Positions 8,543-18,145 of a stretch of 64,000 nucleotides of DNA are shown in pieces. Position 1 is the first letter of the stretch, and every line of letters begins with the position of its first letter. The notes beneath the pieces are model-generated. The model saw only the letters and a program-made list of their open reading frames with translations. It did no database searches and was not told the origin of the DNA. The translations under genes and the position numbers were made by a program. This stretch comes from Armatimonadota bacterium (GTDB taxonomy: Bacteria; Sysuimicrobiota; Sysuimicrobiia; Sysuimicrobiales; Sysuimicrobiaceae), in the NCBI GenBank assembly GCA_025059775.1, contig JANXCW010000003.1, positions 1 through 64,000 on the forward strand, written 5' to 3'.

Positions 8543-9919
8543 ATGATGGCCCATCCGGGAGCGCGGCCATCGGAGCGCCCCTACATGGTGGAGGAGGCCC
8601 GCCGGATACCCGTCTTTGGGGAGTTCGACGTGGTGGTGCTGGGTGGAGGCCCCGCGGGCATCGCCGCCGCCACGGCCGCGGGTCGGTGTGGTTGCTCCGT
8701 GGTGCTCGCGGAGCGGTACGGATTTCTCGGCGGGATGGGGACCGCAGCAGGGGTTACTACCTTCGCGGGCCTCCACGCCAATGTCTACGGGGAGCACCGG
8801 CAGGTGGTGCACGGGGTGGTGGACGATCTCCTGGCCCGGATGGAGCGCCTGGGGGGGCTCAACGCCCCGCATCTCTCCCTGGGCGGCCGTATCATGGCCC
8901 AGGCCTACGATACGGCCGCGTACAAGGTCGCCGCGGACGACCTCGTGCTGAGCGCGGGCGTGAAACTCCTCTTCCACACGTTGGGTGTTGGGGCGTTGAT
9001 GACCCATGAGCGGGAGATCGCGGCCCTGCTGGTGGAGACCAAGTCCGGACGTTTCGCCATCCGCGGACGGGTGTTCATCGATTGCTCCGGCGATGCGGAC
9101 CTCGCCGCGTGGGCGGGAGTACCGTACGAGAAGGGAGACGGCCGGGGGAAACTCCTGTATCCCACCACCATGTTCCGGATCAACGGGGTGGATCCAGAGC
9201 GGGCGGGAAGGGCCTGGGAGCTGCTTCCTCAGATCATGGAGGAGGCAGAGCGGGAGGGAAGAAGGTTCCCGCGGCGCGCTCCCATCCTGCGCCCCCAGCG
9301 GAACCCTCTGGAGTGGCGCGCCAACGTAACCCAGATCCGGCTCCCGGACGGCAGGGCGGTGGACGGGACGGATGTGGAGCAGCTGACGTATGGAGAGGTG
9401 GAGGGGCGCAGGCAGGTGTGGGCGTTCTTCGAGTTCCTCCGGGAGCGCCTTCCGGGATTTGAGAACGCTTACATCGTGGACATTGCGCCTCAGTTGGGGA
9501 TTCGGGAAACGCGGCGCATCGTGGGGGAGTACCAGCTGACGGAGGAGGATGTAGTGGGCTGCGCGAGTTTCGAGGACACCATCGGGGTAAACGGGTGGCC
9601 CGTGGAAGAACACGTGCAGGGAGATGTGGTGATCCGTTGGCCGCCCATCCCCGACTGCCGGGGCTTTCACCATCTGCCCTACCGCATCCTGCTCCCACAG
9701 AAGGTGGATAACCTCCTGGTGGCGGGGCGGTGCGCCTCCATGACCCACGGGGGGCAGTCCTCCGCCCGAGTATCCGGACCTTGCTTCGTCATGGGGCAGG
9801 CGGCAGGAACCGCCGCCGCCTTGGCCCTGCAGCTCGGTATCCCCGTGCGCCACCTGCCCGTAGCACGGCTCCAGGCGCTCCTGGAGCGGGATGGCGTCTA
9901 CCTGGGGCGGGACCTCTAA
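8543..9919 (+). CDS. FAD-dependent oxidoreductase (FAD_oxidored family)
   Basis: A 458-residue cytoplasmic flavoprotein. An N-terminal Rossmann motif VVVLGGGPAGIAAATAAGR (about residues 29-47) binds the FAD ADP moiety. It is followed by the GFLGGMGTAAGV segment typical of the FAD_oxidored group and, near the C-terminus, a second FAD contact VDNLLVAGRCASMTHGGQSS. Members of this group include FAD-linked oxidoreductases of unknown substrate often next to ABC binding proteins. ATG 8543 follows GGGAGGA. It sits 34 bases behind the UGSC-linked binding protein and is probably in its operon, so it may oxidise or reduce the imported compound. Confidence 0.85.
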   Translation: MMAHPGARPSERPYMVEEARRIPVFGEFDVVVLGGGPAGIAAATAAGRCGCSVVLAERYGFLGGMGTAAGVTTFAGLHANVYGEHRQVVHGVVDDLLARMERLGGLNAPHLSLGGRIMAQAYDTAAYKVAADDLVLSAGVKLLFHTLGVGALMTHEREIAALLVETKSGRFAIRGRVFIDCSGDADLAAWAGVPYEKGDGRGKLLYPTTMFRINGVDPERAGRAWELLPQIMEEAEREGRRFPRRAPILRPQRNPLEWRANVTQIRLPDGRAVDGTDVEQLTYGEVEGRRQVWAFFEFLRERLPGFENAYIVDIAPQLGIRETRRIVGEYQLTEEDVVGCASFEDTIGVNGWPVEEHVQGDVVIRWPPIPDCRGFHHLPYRILLPQKVDNLLVAGRCASMTHGGQSSARVSGPCFVMGQAAGTAAALALQLGIPVRHLPVARLQALLERDGVYLGRDL

Positions 9920-9940
9920 GCGGCTGCGGAAGGGGGAGCG

Positions 9941-9969
9941 CCTCCCGGCCCGCGTTGCGGGCTGGGAGG
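9941..9969 (+). terminator. Strong GC hairpin between the oxidoreductase and acyl-CoA ligase genes
   Basis: CCTCCCGGCCCGC (9941-9953), loop GTT, then GCGGGCTGGGAGG (9957-9969): thirteen pairs with a single G-U. It lies 22 bases after the upstream stop, where an operon boundary is expected. There is no T-run after it, so termination would be imperfect or factor-assisted. It separates the UGSC module from the beta-oxidation genes. Confidence 0.6.
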
Positions 9970-10012
9970 GAGGGGGGGTAAACTGGGGATCCGAGAACGG
10001 AGGTGAGTGGAA

Positions 10013-11641
10013 ATGCAGATGGTGTCGGAGTTACGCGCGAGCTTGGCGTACCCCTTGACCCTCTCCCGGGTGCTGGAGCGGATGATCCGGTACTGGGGAC
10101 ACGTGGATGTGGTGACGCGGCGGCCGGACCGCTCCTTGCACCGAACCACCTATGTGGAGCTGTACCGGCGCGCACACGCCCTGGCCCGTGCCCTGACCCG
10201 CCTGGGCATTCGGCCTGGGGATCGCGTGGCCACCCTGTGCTGGAACCACTCCATGCACATGGAGTGCTACCTCGGCGTCCCCATCACGGGAGCCATCCTG
10301 CACACCCTCAACCTGCGTCTCCACCCCAGCGATCTCGCGTACATCGTGAACCACGCGGAGGACCGCTTCCTCATCGTGGACGATGTCCTGCTCCCGTTAT
10401 TCGAGCAGTTTAAGCAGGACGTGCGGTTGGAGCGGATCTTCGTGGTTCCCTTCTCGGGGCAGCCCGCTCCCGCCCCCTACGACAGCTACGAGGAGCTCAT
10501 CCAGGGGCCCTTTGAACCCTTCCCGTACCCGGACATCCCGGAGGACAGTCCCGCCATGATGTGCTACACCTCCGGGACCACGGGGCGTCCGAAGGGGGCC
10601 ATGTACTCCCACAAAGCCATGGTGCTGGCGGCTATGGCCACCATGCTGGCCGATACCTTCGCGATTTCCCGGCGGGACACCATCCTGGCGGTGGTGCCCA
10701 TGTTCCACGTAGCTGGCTGGGTCCTGCCCTTCTCCGCGCCGCTCGCGGGCGCACGCCTGCTGCTACCGGGCCCGCATCTGGATCCCGAGAGCGTCCTGGA
10801 GCTCATCTCCTCCGAAGGGGCCACCTTCTCCGGAGGCGTACCCACCGTCTGGCTGGGGATCCTGGACGTCCTGGAGCGCAACCCGGAGAGGTATCCCCTC
10901 CGTCGGGAGCTGCGGGTGGCGGTGGGCGGTAGCGCGCCTCCGGAATCCCTCCTGAGGCGCATGAAGCGTGCCGGCATCCGACTGATCCACGGATGGGGGA
11001 TGACGGAGGTGCTCATCGGGATCCAGAGCCACCTCAAGCCCCATATGGAGAGCTGGCCCGAGGAACAGCAGATCGCTATGCAGCTCAAGCAGGGCATGCC
11101 CGTACCTCTTCTGGAGGCCCGCATTATGGGGCCCGAAGGGGAGGTTCCGCCGGACGATCGGACCATGGGGGAGCTGCAGGTCCGGGGGCCGTGGGTGGCG
11201 GGGAGCTACTTCCGCGGGGAAGCCCCAGATGCCTGGACCTCAGACGGCTGGTTCCGCACGGGGGACGTGGCCGTGTGGGATGCGGAGGGGTTCATCAAGA
11301 TCGTGGACCGTACCAAGGACCTCATTAAATCCGGGGGCGAGTGGATCAGCTCCGTGGACCTCGAGAACGCCCTCATGACCCATCCCAAGGTCAAGGAGGC
11401 CACGGTGATCGCGGTTCCCCACCCCAAGTGGATGGAGCGACCCCTGGCGGTGGTAGTACCCCGGGAAGGCGAGACGGTGACGGAGGAGGAGCTGCGGGAG
11501 TACCTGCGGCCCAAGTTCGCGAAGTGGTGGCTGCCCGATGCCTTCGTGTTTGCCACGGAAATCCCGAAGACCTCCACGGGGAAGCTGGCGAAGCTGGTGC
11601 TACGGGAACGGTTCAAGGACTGGAAGTGGCCGGAATCCTGA
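10013..11641 (+). CDS. AMP-dependent acyl-CoA synthetase (medium/long-chain fatty acid type)
   Basis: A 542-residue adenylating enzyme that converts a carboxylic acid, ATP and CoA to acyl-CoA. It has the P-loop-like YTSGTTGRPKGAMYSH (about residue 183), GWGMTE (about 327), the hinge DRTKDLIKSGGEWISSVDLE (about 432-451) and the catalytic C-terminal lysine in KTSTGKL (about 521). The length and the GEWISS hinge fit the AlkK/FadD-like subgroup. ATG 10013 is nine bases after GGAGG; an upstream GTG at 10007 would sit too close. It heads a beta-oxidation set with the genes at 11657 and 13970. Confidence 0.92.
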   Translation: MQMVSELRASLAYPLTLSRVLERMIRYWGHVDVVTRRPDRSLHRTTYVELYRRAHALARALTRLGIRPGDRVATLCWNHSMHMECYLGVPITGAILHTLNLRLHPSDLAYIVNHAEDRFLIVDDVLLPLFEQFKQDVRLERIFVVPFSGQPAPAPYDSYEELIQGPFEPFPYPDIPEDSPAMMCYTSGTTGRPKGAMYSHKAMVLAAMATMLADTFAISRRDTILAVVPMFHVAGWVLPFSAPLAGARLLLPGPHLDPESVLELISSEGATFSGGVPTVWLGILDVLERNPERYPLRRELRVAVGGSAPPESLLRRMKRAGIRLIHGWGMTEVLIGIQSHLKPHMESWPEEQQIAMQLKQGMPVPLLEARIMGPEGEVPPDDRTMGELQVRGPWVAGSYFRGEAPDAWTSDGWFRTGDVAVWDAEGFIKIVDRTKDLIKSGGEWISSVDLENALMTHPKVKEATVIAVPHPKWMERPLAVVVPREGETVTEEELREYLRPKFAKWWLPDAFVFATEIPKTSTGKLAKLVLRERFKDWKWPES

Positions 11642-11656
11642 CCGAAGGAGGCGGCG

Positions 11657-13960
11657 ATGGGCATCCGCAAGGTAGGCGTCGTGGGGGCAGGGGCGATGGG
11701 GAGCAGCATCGCGGCCCTGGTAGCATCCGCGGGGATCCCGGTGATCCTCCTGGACCTGCCCTCGGAGGGGGATCCCGACGCCCTGGCCAAGCGGGGGGTG
11801 GAGCGGGCCCTGAAGTCCCGGGCATTCTACGATCCGGAAGCCGTCCGGTTGATCACCGTGGGCAACGTACACGATCACCTGCACCGGTTGGGGGACTGTG
11901 ACTGGGTGGTGGAGGCGGTAGTGGAGGAGGTGGAGCCCAAACGGTCCCTCTTCGCACAGCTGGATTCCGTACTCCCTCCCACCGTCGTGGTTTCCTCCAA
12001 CACCTCCACCATCCCTATGCGGATTCTGGTGGAGGGAAGGTCAGAGTCCTTCCGACGCCGTTTCCTCGGCACCCACTTCTTCAATCCCCCTCGTGCCCTG
12101 CTGCTCCTGGAGCTGGTGCCCGGTCCGGACACGGACCCGGAGTTGCTCCGGCGTATGCAGAGGTTCGCAGAACGCGTGCTGGGTCGCCGGGTGATCGTGG
12201 CGAAGGATCGCCCGGGGTTCGTGGCGAACCGGATCGGTATCTACGGCCTCGTGCAGGCCATCCGGATCACGGAGGAGGAAGGACTGACCCTGGAGGAGGT
12301 GGACCGGCTTACGGGGCCGTTTCTGGGACGACCCCGCTCCGCCACCTACCGCACCGTAGACCTCACCGGCCTCGACATCCTGGTGCTCGGTACCCGCTCC
12401 CTCCAGGAGAACACCGGGGACGACTACCACCTGCCGGATTGGGTGCACCACCTGTACCGGGAAGGCCGGCTGGGGGACAAGGCCGGGAGCGGATTCTTCC
12501 GTCGAGAGGGCGACACCCTGCTCGCCTGGGACTACTCCACGAGGACCTACCGGCCCCAGCGCCCTCCCGAGATCCCGGGTCTGGAGAGGGCGGAGGCCGT
12601 CCCCTTCCCGGATCGGCTACGGGCTGCCATGGAGCTTCCGGATCGGTATGGGCGGTTCGTGCGCAAGCTCCTCCTCCGCACCTGGCACTTCGCCTTCCTC
12701 CGGGCATCGGAGGTGGCCCATGACCTCGTCTCCGTGGACCGGGCCCTGGAGTGGGGATTCGGCTGGGAACTGGGTCCGTTCCGGCAGATGGACGCCGTGG
12801 GATCGAGCCTCGTCGCGCAGGGGTTTGCGGAGCTGGGCCTCGAGGTTCCCGACCTCCTGACCCGGGCTACCCAAGGGTTCTACGCGAACGGTGCCTATCT
12901 GGATTTCTCCGGGGAATACCGGCCTGTCCCAGAGCGGGAGGGAGTGCTCAGCCTGCGACAGACGCCCACCGTGCTGACCCAGGCTCCGGAGGCCCGCCTG
13001 GCGGACCTCGGAGACGGAATTCTGGGAGTGGAGCTGCGCGGCCCTTCGGGAGCCCTGACGCCTCAGGCGCTGGAGGTGTTGCGCCGGGCCGTGGAGGAGG
13101 CAGAGGTAGGGAGGTGGGAGGGAATCGTCATCGGTACGGAGGACCTCCGTCGGCTTCCCGCGGACTGGGATTACCGGTGGATGCTTGATCGGATCCGTGG
13201 AGGAGAGGAGGAATCCGTCCAGGCTTGGGTAGAGCAGGTTCAGGAGGCATGCATACGGCTCCGGGAGTGCACGGTTCCCGTGGTGATCTGCGCAGCAGGC
13301 CAGGTGGCGGGGCCGGGCGTGGCGTTCCTGCTGGCCGCGGACCGGGTGGTGGCGCATGCGGATCTTCAGGTGGCCCTCGTGGAGTACGCACTGGGGTTGG
13401 TGCCCGTGGGGGTTCCCACCTTCCTGCTCCGGCGGTTCACAGAGGACCTCCTCCCCTACGGGGTGGCGGGAGAGCTCAAGCCGGAGGCAGGAGCAGACCT
13501 CCACGAGGCCACGCACCGGGTATTTCGCCTCCTCCTTTCGGCTTCTACCACCCGCAGTGCGCAGGAAGCGCAACGTCTAGGACTGCTGTGTCCCTGCGAC
13601 CTCATCACCCTCAGCCGGGACCGGATGCTGGCGCAGGCGAAGGCAGTAGCGCTCGCCCTGGCTCCCAGCTATGTCCCGCCGGTCCCCGGTCCCCTGTGGG
13701 GGATGGGGGACGAGACCCTCGGGAACCTGCGCTACGCCGCGTGGGCGCGGTGGGAGGCCCGGCAGGCCACGGAGTGGGATCGGGAGGTGGCCTACGCACT
13801 CGCGGACCTCCTCTCCGGGGGCGAGGGCCCCCCGCGGTGGGCGGAGGAGCAGGAGTTCCTCCAGGTGGAAGTGAGCACCTTCCTGCGGCTGCTTCGTTCT
13901 CCCAGGACCCAGGAACGGCTGGTGCACTACCTGGAGACCGGAAGGTTCCTCCGGAACTGA
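11657..13960 (+). CDS. 3-hydroxyacyl-CoA dehydrogenase / enoyl-CoA hydratase-domain protein (FadB/FadN-like)
   Basis: A 767-residue beta-oxidation enzyme with the dehydrogenase first and a crotonase-like domain last, the order seen in Bacillus FadN and not the FadB order. The NAD site VGVVGAGAMGSSIAALVA is at residues 6-23; the HAD catalytic region GTHFFNPPRALLLLELVPG is at about 139-157; a helical dimerisation domain follows (about 185-400). The C-terminal part (about 430-650) has a crotonase fold (VVICAAGQVAGPGVAFLLAAD), but the second catalytic Glu was not confirmed. It oxidises 3-hydroxyacyl-CoA to 3-ketoacyl-CoA. It starts 16 bases after the ligase and ends 10 bases before the thiolase. 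Confidence 0.9.
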   Translation: MGIRKVGVVGAGAMGSSIAALVASAGIPVILLDLPSEGDPDALAKRGVERALKSRAFYDPEAVRLITVGNVHDHLHRLGDCDWVVEAVVEEVEPKRSLFAQLDSVLPPTVVVSSNTSTIPMRILVEGRSESFRRRFLGTHFFNPPRALLLLELVPGPDTDPELLRRMQRFAERVLGRRVIVAKDRPGFVANRIGIYGLVQAIRITEEEGLTLEEVDRLTGPFLGRPRSATYRTVDLTGLDILVLGTRSLQENTGDDYHLPDWVHHLYREGRLGDKAGSGFFRREGDTLLAWDYSTRTYRPQRPPEIPGLERAEAVPFPDRLRAAMELPDRYGRFVRKLLLRTWHFAFLRASEVAHDLVSVDRALEWGFGWELGPFRQMDAVGSSLVAQGFAELGLEVPDLLTRATQGFYANGAYLDFSGEYRPVPEREGVLSLRQTPTVLTQAPEARLADLGDGILGVELRGPSGALTPQALEVLRRAVEEAEVGRWEGIVIGTEDLRRLPADWDYRWMLDRIRGGEEESVQAWVEQVQEACIRLRECTVPVVICAAGQVAGPGVAFLLAADRVVAHADLQVALVEYALGLVPVGVPTFLLRRFTEDLLPYGVAGELKPEAGADLHEATHRVFRLLLSASTTRSAQEAQRLGLLCPCDLITLSRDRMLAQAKAVALALAPSYVPPVPGPLWGMGDETLGNLRYAAWARWEARQATEWDREVAYALADLLSGGEGPPRWAEEQEFLQVEVSTFLRLLRSPRTQERLVHYLETGRFLRN

Positions 13961-13969
13961 GGTGGGATC

Positions 13970-15130
13970 ATGCGAGAAGCGGTGATCGTGAGCGCGGTGC
14001 GGACGGCGGTGGCTCGGGGCAAAAAGGACGGATCCCTGGCCGCCCTGCACCCCGTGGACCTTTCCGCGGTGGTGATGCGGGCGGCGGTGGACCGCATCGA
14101 TCTTGATCCCGCGCACCTTGATGACGTCGTCTGGGGGTGCGCGTTCCCGGAGTCCAGCCAGGGGCAGAACGTGGCGCGGTTGGGGCTGCTGCGGACTGGG
14201 TTCCCCGTAGAGGTCACGGGCATGACCCTGAACCGGTTCTGCTCCAGCGGGCTGCAGGCCATCGCGCTTGCGGCCCAGGCCATCCTCTCCGGCATGGCGG
14301 AAGCGGTCCTGGCCGGGGGCGTGGACATGATGAGCCGCATCCCCGCCTCCGGCTACCATCCCCGGTACCATCCCGGGATGACAGAGACCTACATCGCCAT
14401 GGGTCTGACCGCGGAGCGGGTGGCGGAACGGTGGGGGATCTCCCGGGAGGAGCAGGATCGGTGGGCCTACCGGAGCCACCGTCTTGCCACGGAGGCGTGG
14501 GCGGCTGGGAAGTTCGCAGGGCAGATCGTACCCGTTCGGGTCCGGCGTCGGAACCCGAAGGGGGAGCGGGAGGAGTTTGACTTCGTCCGGGACGAGACGG
14601 TACGCCCGGATACGAGCCTGGAGAAGCTGGCGGCTCTCCGGCCTGCCTTCAAGGAGGGGGGGACGGTAACCGCGGGGAACTCCAGCCCCTTCTCGGACGG
14701 TTCTGCCGCGGTGGTGGTGATGAGTCGATCGAAGGCGGAGGACCTGGGGTTGCGGCCCCTGGCGCGATTCGTGAGCTTTGCCACAGGAGGGGTGGAGCCG
14801 GACGTCATGGGAGTGGGACCGGTCCGGGCGGTTCCCAAGGCCCTACGGCTTGCGGGCCTGCGGATGGAGGACCTGCGGCTCATCGAATTCAACGAGGCCT
14901 TCGCAGCTCAGGTGCTTGCGGTGCTCAAGGAACTGGAGATGCCCGTAGAGAAGGTGAACGTCAACGGGGGGGCTATCGCCCTAGGCCACCCCCTCGGCGC
15001 CACGGGCGCCAAGCTCACCACCCAGCTCATCTATGAGCTGCGGGCCCGAGGAGGCGGGTTCGGCATGGTCACCATGTGCGTCGGTGGAGGAATGGGGGCA
15101 GCGGGCATCTTTGAGGTGTATCCGAGCTGA
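13970..15130 (+). CDS. fadA: Acetyl-CoA C-acyltransferase (thiolase)
   Basis: A 386-residue thiolase that splits 3-ketoacyl-CoA with CoA to acetyl-CoA and a shortened acyl-CoA. The acyl-accepting Cys is in [16 protein letters not shown] (about residue 91), the active-site His in [15 protein letters not shown] (about 342), and the second Cys in [17 protein letters not shown] (about 373). The length is typical. It is the last of the three-gene beta-oxidation operon with 10013 and 11657. An acyl-CoA dehydrogenase is not adjacent; the nearest is at 29683. Confidence 0.93.
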   Translation: MREAVIVSAVRTAVARGKKDGSLAALHPVDLSAVVMRAAVDRIDLDPAHLDDVVWGCAFPESSQGQNVARLGLLRTGFPVEVTGMTLNRFCSSGLQAIALAAQAILSGMAEAVLAGGVDMMSRIPASGYHPRYHPGMTETYIAMGLTAERVAERWGISREEQDRWAYRSHRLATEAWAAGKFAGQIVPVRVRRRNPKGEREEFDFVRDETVRPDTSLEKLAALRPAFKEGGTVTAGNSSPFSDGSAAVVVMSRSKAEDLGLRPLARFVSFATGGVEPDVMGVGPVRAVPKALRLAGLRMEDLRLIEFNEAFAAQVLAVLKELEMPVEKVNVNGGAIALGHPLGATGAKLTTQLIYELRARGGGFGMVTMCVGGGMGAAGIFEVYPS

Positions 15131-15147
15131 GGGGGCGAGGGAAGCGT

Positions 15148-16432
15148 ATGAGAGAGAGGGGAGGACGGGCGGTTCTGAGGATGGTGGGGGTGGTGTCGCT
15201 GGTGGGCCTGTTGGCCTGGACCACCCGTGCCGCGGAGGTCCCTGGGACCTCCACAAAGAGCTACGGAGGTGTGCTGCGGAAGATCTACGCCATCCCTCGT
15301 AGCCCCGTGGGGGTCCCCTGGGAGATCGTGGGCATCAGCGTGGACGCGGCCACCCCCGCGTTAGAGGCCTTGGTGCGGGTGGACAAGCACGGAAGGGTCT
15401 TCCCTTGGCTCGCGGAACGGTGGACGGTGTTGCCGGATCAGAACACGATCCTCTTCCGGCTGCGCCGGGGAGTGAAGTTCCACGATGGAACCGATTTCCA
15501 TGCACAAGCGGCGAAATGGAACCTCGACCGGCAGATCGAAGCCCGGACGATCCCCGTGACCTCGGTGGAGGTGGCGGACGAGTACACGATCCGGGTGCGG
15601 CTTGCGGAGTACAACAACATCTGGCCGACCATCTTTGGAGGGAGTCGCGCACTCATGATCTCCCCCACTGCCTTTACCCGCAACGGAGTGGAGTGGGCTC
15701 GATGGAACCCGGTAGGGACCGGACCCTTCCAGATCGTACGGTATGAGCGGGACGTGCAGGCCATTTACAGGCGGTTCGAGAGATACTGGCAAGCGGGGAA
15801 ACCGTATCTGGAGGGTGTGGAATACCTGTTCCTCGTGAACCCTGAGACGCGAAAGATGGCCTTCCTTTCCGGGCAGGCCAACTTCCTAGGGGCTACGTTT
15901 CAGGCAGCAGCGGAGTTGGCCCGGGAGTCCAGGGACCGCTACAACGGGGGTTCCGGACACGGCTGATCGGCACGGATGCCGCTGAACGGGAGCAGCTGGT
16001 GGCTGTGCAACGGTATCTGCAGCAGGTGGGGATCCAAGCGGAAATCGAACAGGTCCCCAGCACGCGGTATCAGGAGTACATCAACGGGGGGGTGGGAGGG
16101 ACTTGCTCTACCAGCCCTTCGCCCGCTTCCCCACCGTGAACGAGTTCGTGCGCCAGTACTGGTTCCTCAACCAGCGGTTCGCCAGCTTCGAGCGGCCAGA
16201 GGGGTTCGAGGGGGTATGGCGTCAATCGTTGAAGACCCCGGTCCCAAGTCCTCAGTTCGCGCAGCGGCTGAACCAGATGCTGATCGAGAAGGATCACCTG
16301 ATCCCTGTCTTTTACTACAAGACGATCATCGTGACCACCAAGGAGGTCAGGGATACGGGATACTTCCGGTGGTACACCACGGCCTGGTGGTCTCCAGAAG
16401 AAGCCTGGATGGCTCGAAGAGAAGAGCGCTAG
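15148..16432 (+). pseudogene. Decayed family-5 solute-binding protein gene (internal loss plus frameshifts)
   Basis: ATG 15148 begins a good signal peptide and a binding-protein N-terminal half with YGGVLRKIYAI, GVPWEIVGIS, RLRRGVKFHDGT and WNPVGTGPFQIVRYE, but the frame stops at 15966. Family residues continue in two other frames: LIGTDAAEREQLVAVQRYLQ from 15963 in frame 3, then LLYQPFARFPTVNEFVRQYW from about 16100 in frame 2, to a stop at 16432. The whole is about 80 codons too short for the roughly 510-residue family, so an internal piece is also missing. At least two frame changes plus a deletion make this a pseudogene. It lies 13 bases before a UGSC gene, mirroring the decayed copy at 138. 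Confidence 0.85.
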
Positions 16433-16445
16433 AGGAGGTGGAGGC

Positions 16446-18125
16446 ATGGCGGATCGGTACGAGGTGCTGAGCCCTGTGGGGGAGGCAGAGATTCCGGAGC
16501 CGTGGCGGATCGCACCCCGGCTGGACCGGTTGGAGGGTCGGGTGGTGGGGCTGTTTGAGAACAACAAGCGGGCGGCGCCCAGGATCCTGGAGGCGGTGGA
16601 ACGGGAGTTGAGAGCGCGTGTACCGGGGGTTCGATTCAGCCGCTTCCGGCACCCGCACAACCGGGAGCTGGTGGGGGAGGAGTTCGAGGCCTTCCGGCGG
16701 TGGGTGGAGGGAGTGGATGCGGTGGTGGGGGCGGTAGGGGACTGAGGGTCGTGCACCAAGTACTTGGTGTTCAACCTCGTGGAGGTTGAAAAACTCGGGA
16801 AGCCTGTTGCCGCCCTGTGCAACGTGGGGTTTGCACGGGATGCGCGGTCGGCGGCGATGGTGAAGGGGTGCCCGGCGCTGCGGGTGGTGCTGGAGCGGGT
16901 GCCGTGCGAGGCAACGGATGGGGAGTCCATCGCGCGGGGGGTGGCGGAGGTCATCGGGGAGGTGGTGCAGGCGCTGACGGAGCCTTTGCGGGAAGAGGAG
17001 TGGGAGGAGGCGCTCGCGCGGGCAGCGGCGTGGCAGCCTGGGGACGCCCGTGGGGTGGTGTACCGGGGGGGTTACGAGGAGGTGAACCGGTACTTCTACC
17101 GGATGGGTTGGACGGATGGGCTGCCGATCGTACCGCCCACCCCGCGGGCGGTGGAGGAGATGCTGCGGGGCACGGATCTGGATCCGGACCACGTGGTGGC
17201 GAGTTTGCCGCCGCGGGGGGGCAAGGCCACGGTGGAGAAGATCGCCATCAACGCGGTGATGGCGGGGGCGCTGCCCACGCATCTACCGGTGATCATCGCG
17301 GCGGTGGAGGCCCTGGCGGACCCGGATGCGTGGTACGGGACGTATCAGGTGAGCACGGGGTCGTGGGCGCCGTTCGTGGTGGTGAACGGACCGGTGCGGC
17401 GGGACATAGGGTTGAACTGCGGGAGCGGGGCGTTGAGCCCCGGGAACATGGCCAATGCGGCCATCGGTCGGGCGATCCGTTTGGTGGACCGGAACATCGG
17501 GGGGGTGCGGCCCGGGATCGAGGACATGGGGGTCTTTGGGAATCCTGGGAAGTACACCCTGGTGCTGGGGGAGAACGAGGAGGAAAGCCCCTGGGAGCCC
17601 CTGCACGTAGAACAGGGCTTGGAGCGGGAGGAGAGTGCGGTGAGCGTGTTCTTCCCGAACACCTATGTGCAGGCGGTGGCCATGGGGACGGATCCGGAGA
17701 GCCTGGTGCTGACCCTGGCCCGGAATGTACCGGCGGGCAAGCGGAACGCGCTGACGGCCATGCTGGTGATTCCGGACCACGCACGGATCCTAGCCCAGGC
17801 GGGGTGGTCCAAGCAGGAGGTGGTGCGCCGGGTGGTGGAGGCCGCCCGCATCCCCCGATACCGATCGCCGTACATACCTCCGGAACGGGCGGAGGGCCTG
17901 AGCCCGAAGGAGCTGCCGCGGAGGGAGGAGGACTGGATGCCCGCATGGATGGACCCGGCCCAGATCCGACTGGTGGTGACCGGGGGACCCGGCAGCTTCA
18001 TGGCCCTGTGGATCGGTTCCGGGCTCATGCCCGCCCGGTGGGTGACCAAACGCGTGCGACTGCCGAAGGCGTGGGGACGGATGGTAGTCCGCTACCGGGG
18101 AATGGTGCCCAGGTACGCGGGCTGA
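16446..18125 (+). CDS. UGSC selenoprotein fused to its partner domain, copy A (Sec at residue 100)
   Basis: From ATG 16446 (after GAGGAGGTGGAGG) the frame is open to 18125 except for TGA at 16743-16745. Read as Sec, this is a 559-residue protein. Residues 1-200 are the UGSC domain (LSPVGEAEIPEP, LDRLEGRVVGLFENNK, AVGD-U-GSC-TKYLVFNL, KPVAALCNVGF). Residues about 205-559 are the partner domain (GWTDGLPIVPP, NAVMAGALPTHLPVI, NEEESPWEPLHVE). The TGA falls on the residue expected in the UGSC family, and homology runs unbroken across it. A 16-base perfect palindrome follows it. If TGA were a stop, translation would end at 99 residues and the remaining 459 codons would have no ribosome site. It is cytoplasmic with no signal peptide; the reaction is unknown. 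Confidence 0.85.
16641..17473 (+). repeat. Mosaic near-identical repeat, upstream copy
   Basis: Three blocks match the tandem paralog almost base for base: 16641-16799 with 18329-18487 (1 mismatch in 159, spanning the UGA and hairpin), 17133-17315 with 18815-18997 (2 mismatches in 183), and 17343-17473 with 19025-19155 (2 in 131). The sequence between and outside these blocks is clearly diverged. This patchwork points to gene conversion between tandem copies, not to a recent whole-gene duplication. Confidence 0.85.
16743..16769 (+). promoter_or_regulatory. UGA(Sec) codon and SECIS-like hairpin, copy A
   Basis: TGA 16743-16745 is followed by CACCAA (16754-16759), loop GTAC (16760-16763) and TTGGTG (16764-16769), a perfect six-pair stem, with a further G-U possible outside. 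The loop begins 14 bases after the codon with G first, in keeping with bacterial SECIS elements read by SelB. The whole 16-base palindrome is conserved exactly in copy B. Its sequence is unrelated to the copy 1 hairpin at 5635 although position and shape agree. Confidence 0.65.
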
Positions 18126-18145
18126 TGGCGTATGGAGAGGGAGTA

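Noticed and set aside
16754-16769. The perfect 16-base palindrome as a transcription factor operator
   Set aside because: It lies inside a coding region directly after the UGA and recurs at the same offset in the paralog. A SECIS role explains position and shape better.
16764-18125. Separate genes starting at TTG 16764 and TTG 18452 after the TGA codons
   Set aside because: Neither has a ribosome site, the start would fall in the middle of the UGSC fold, and homology continues across the TGA into the preceding frame.
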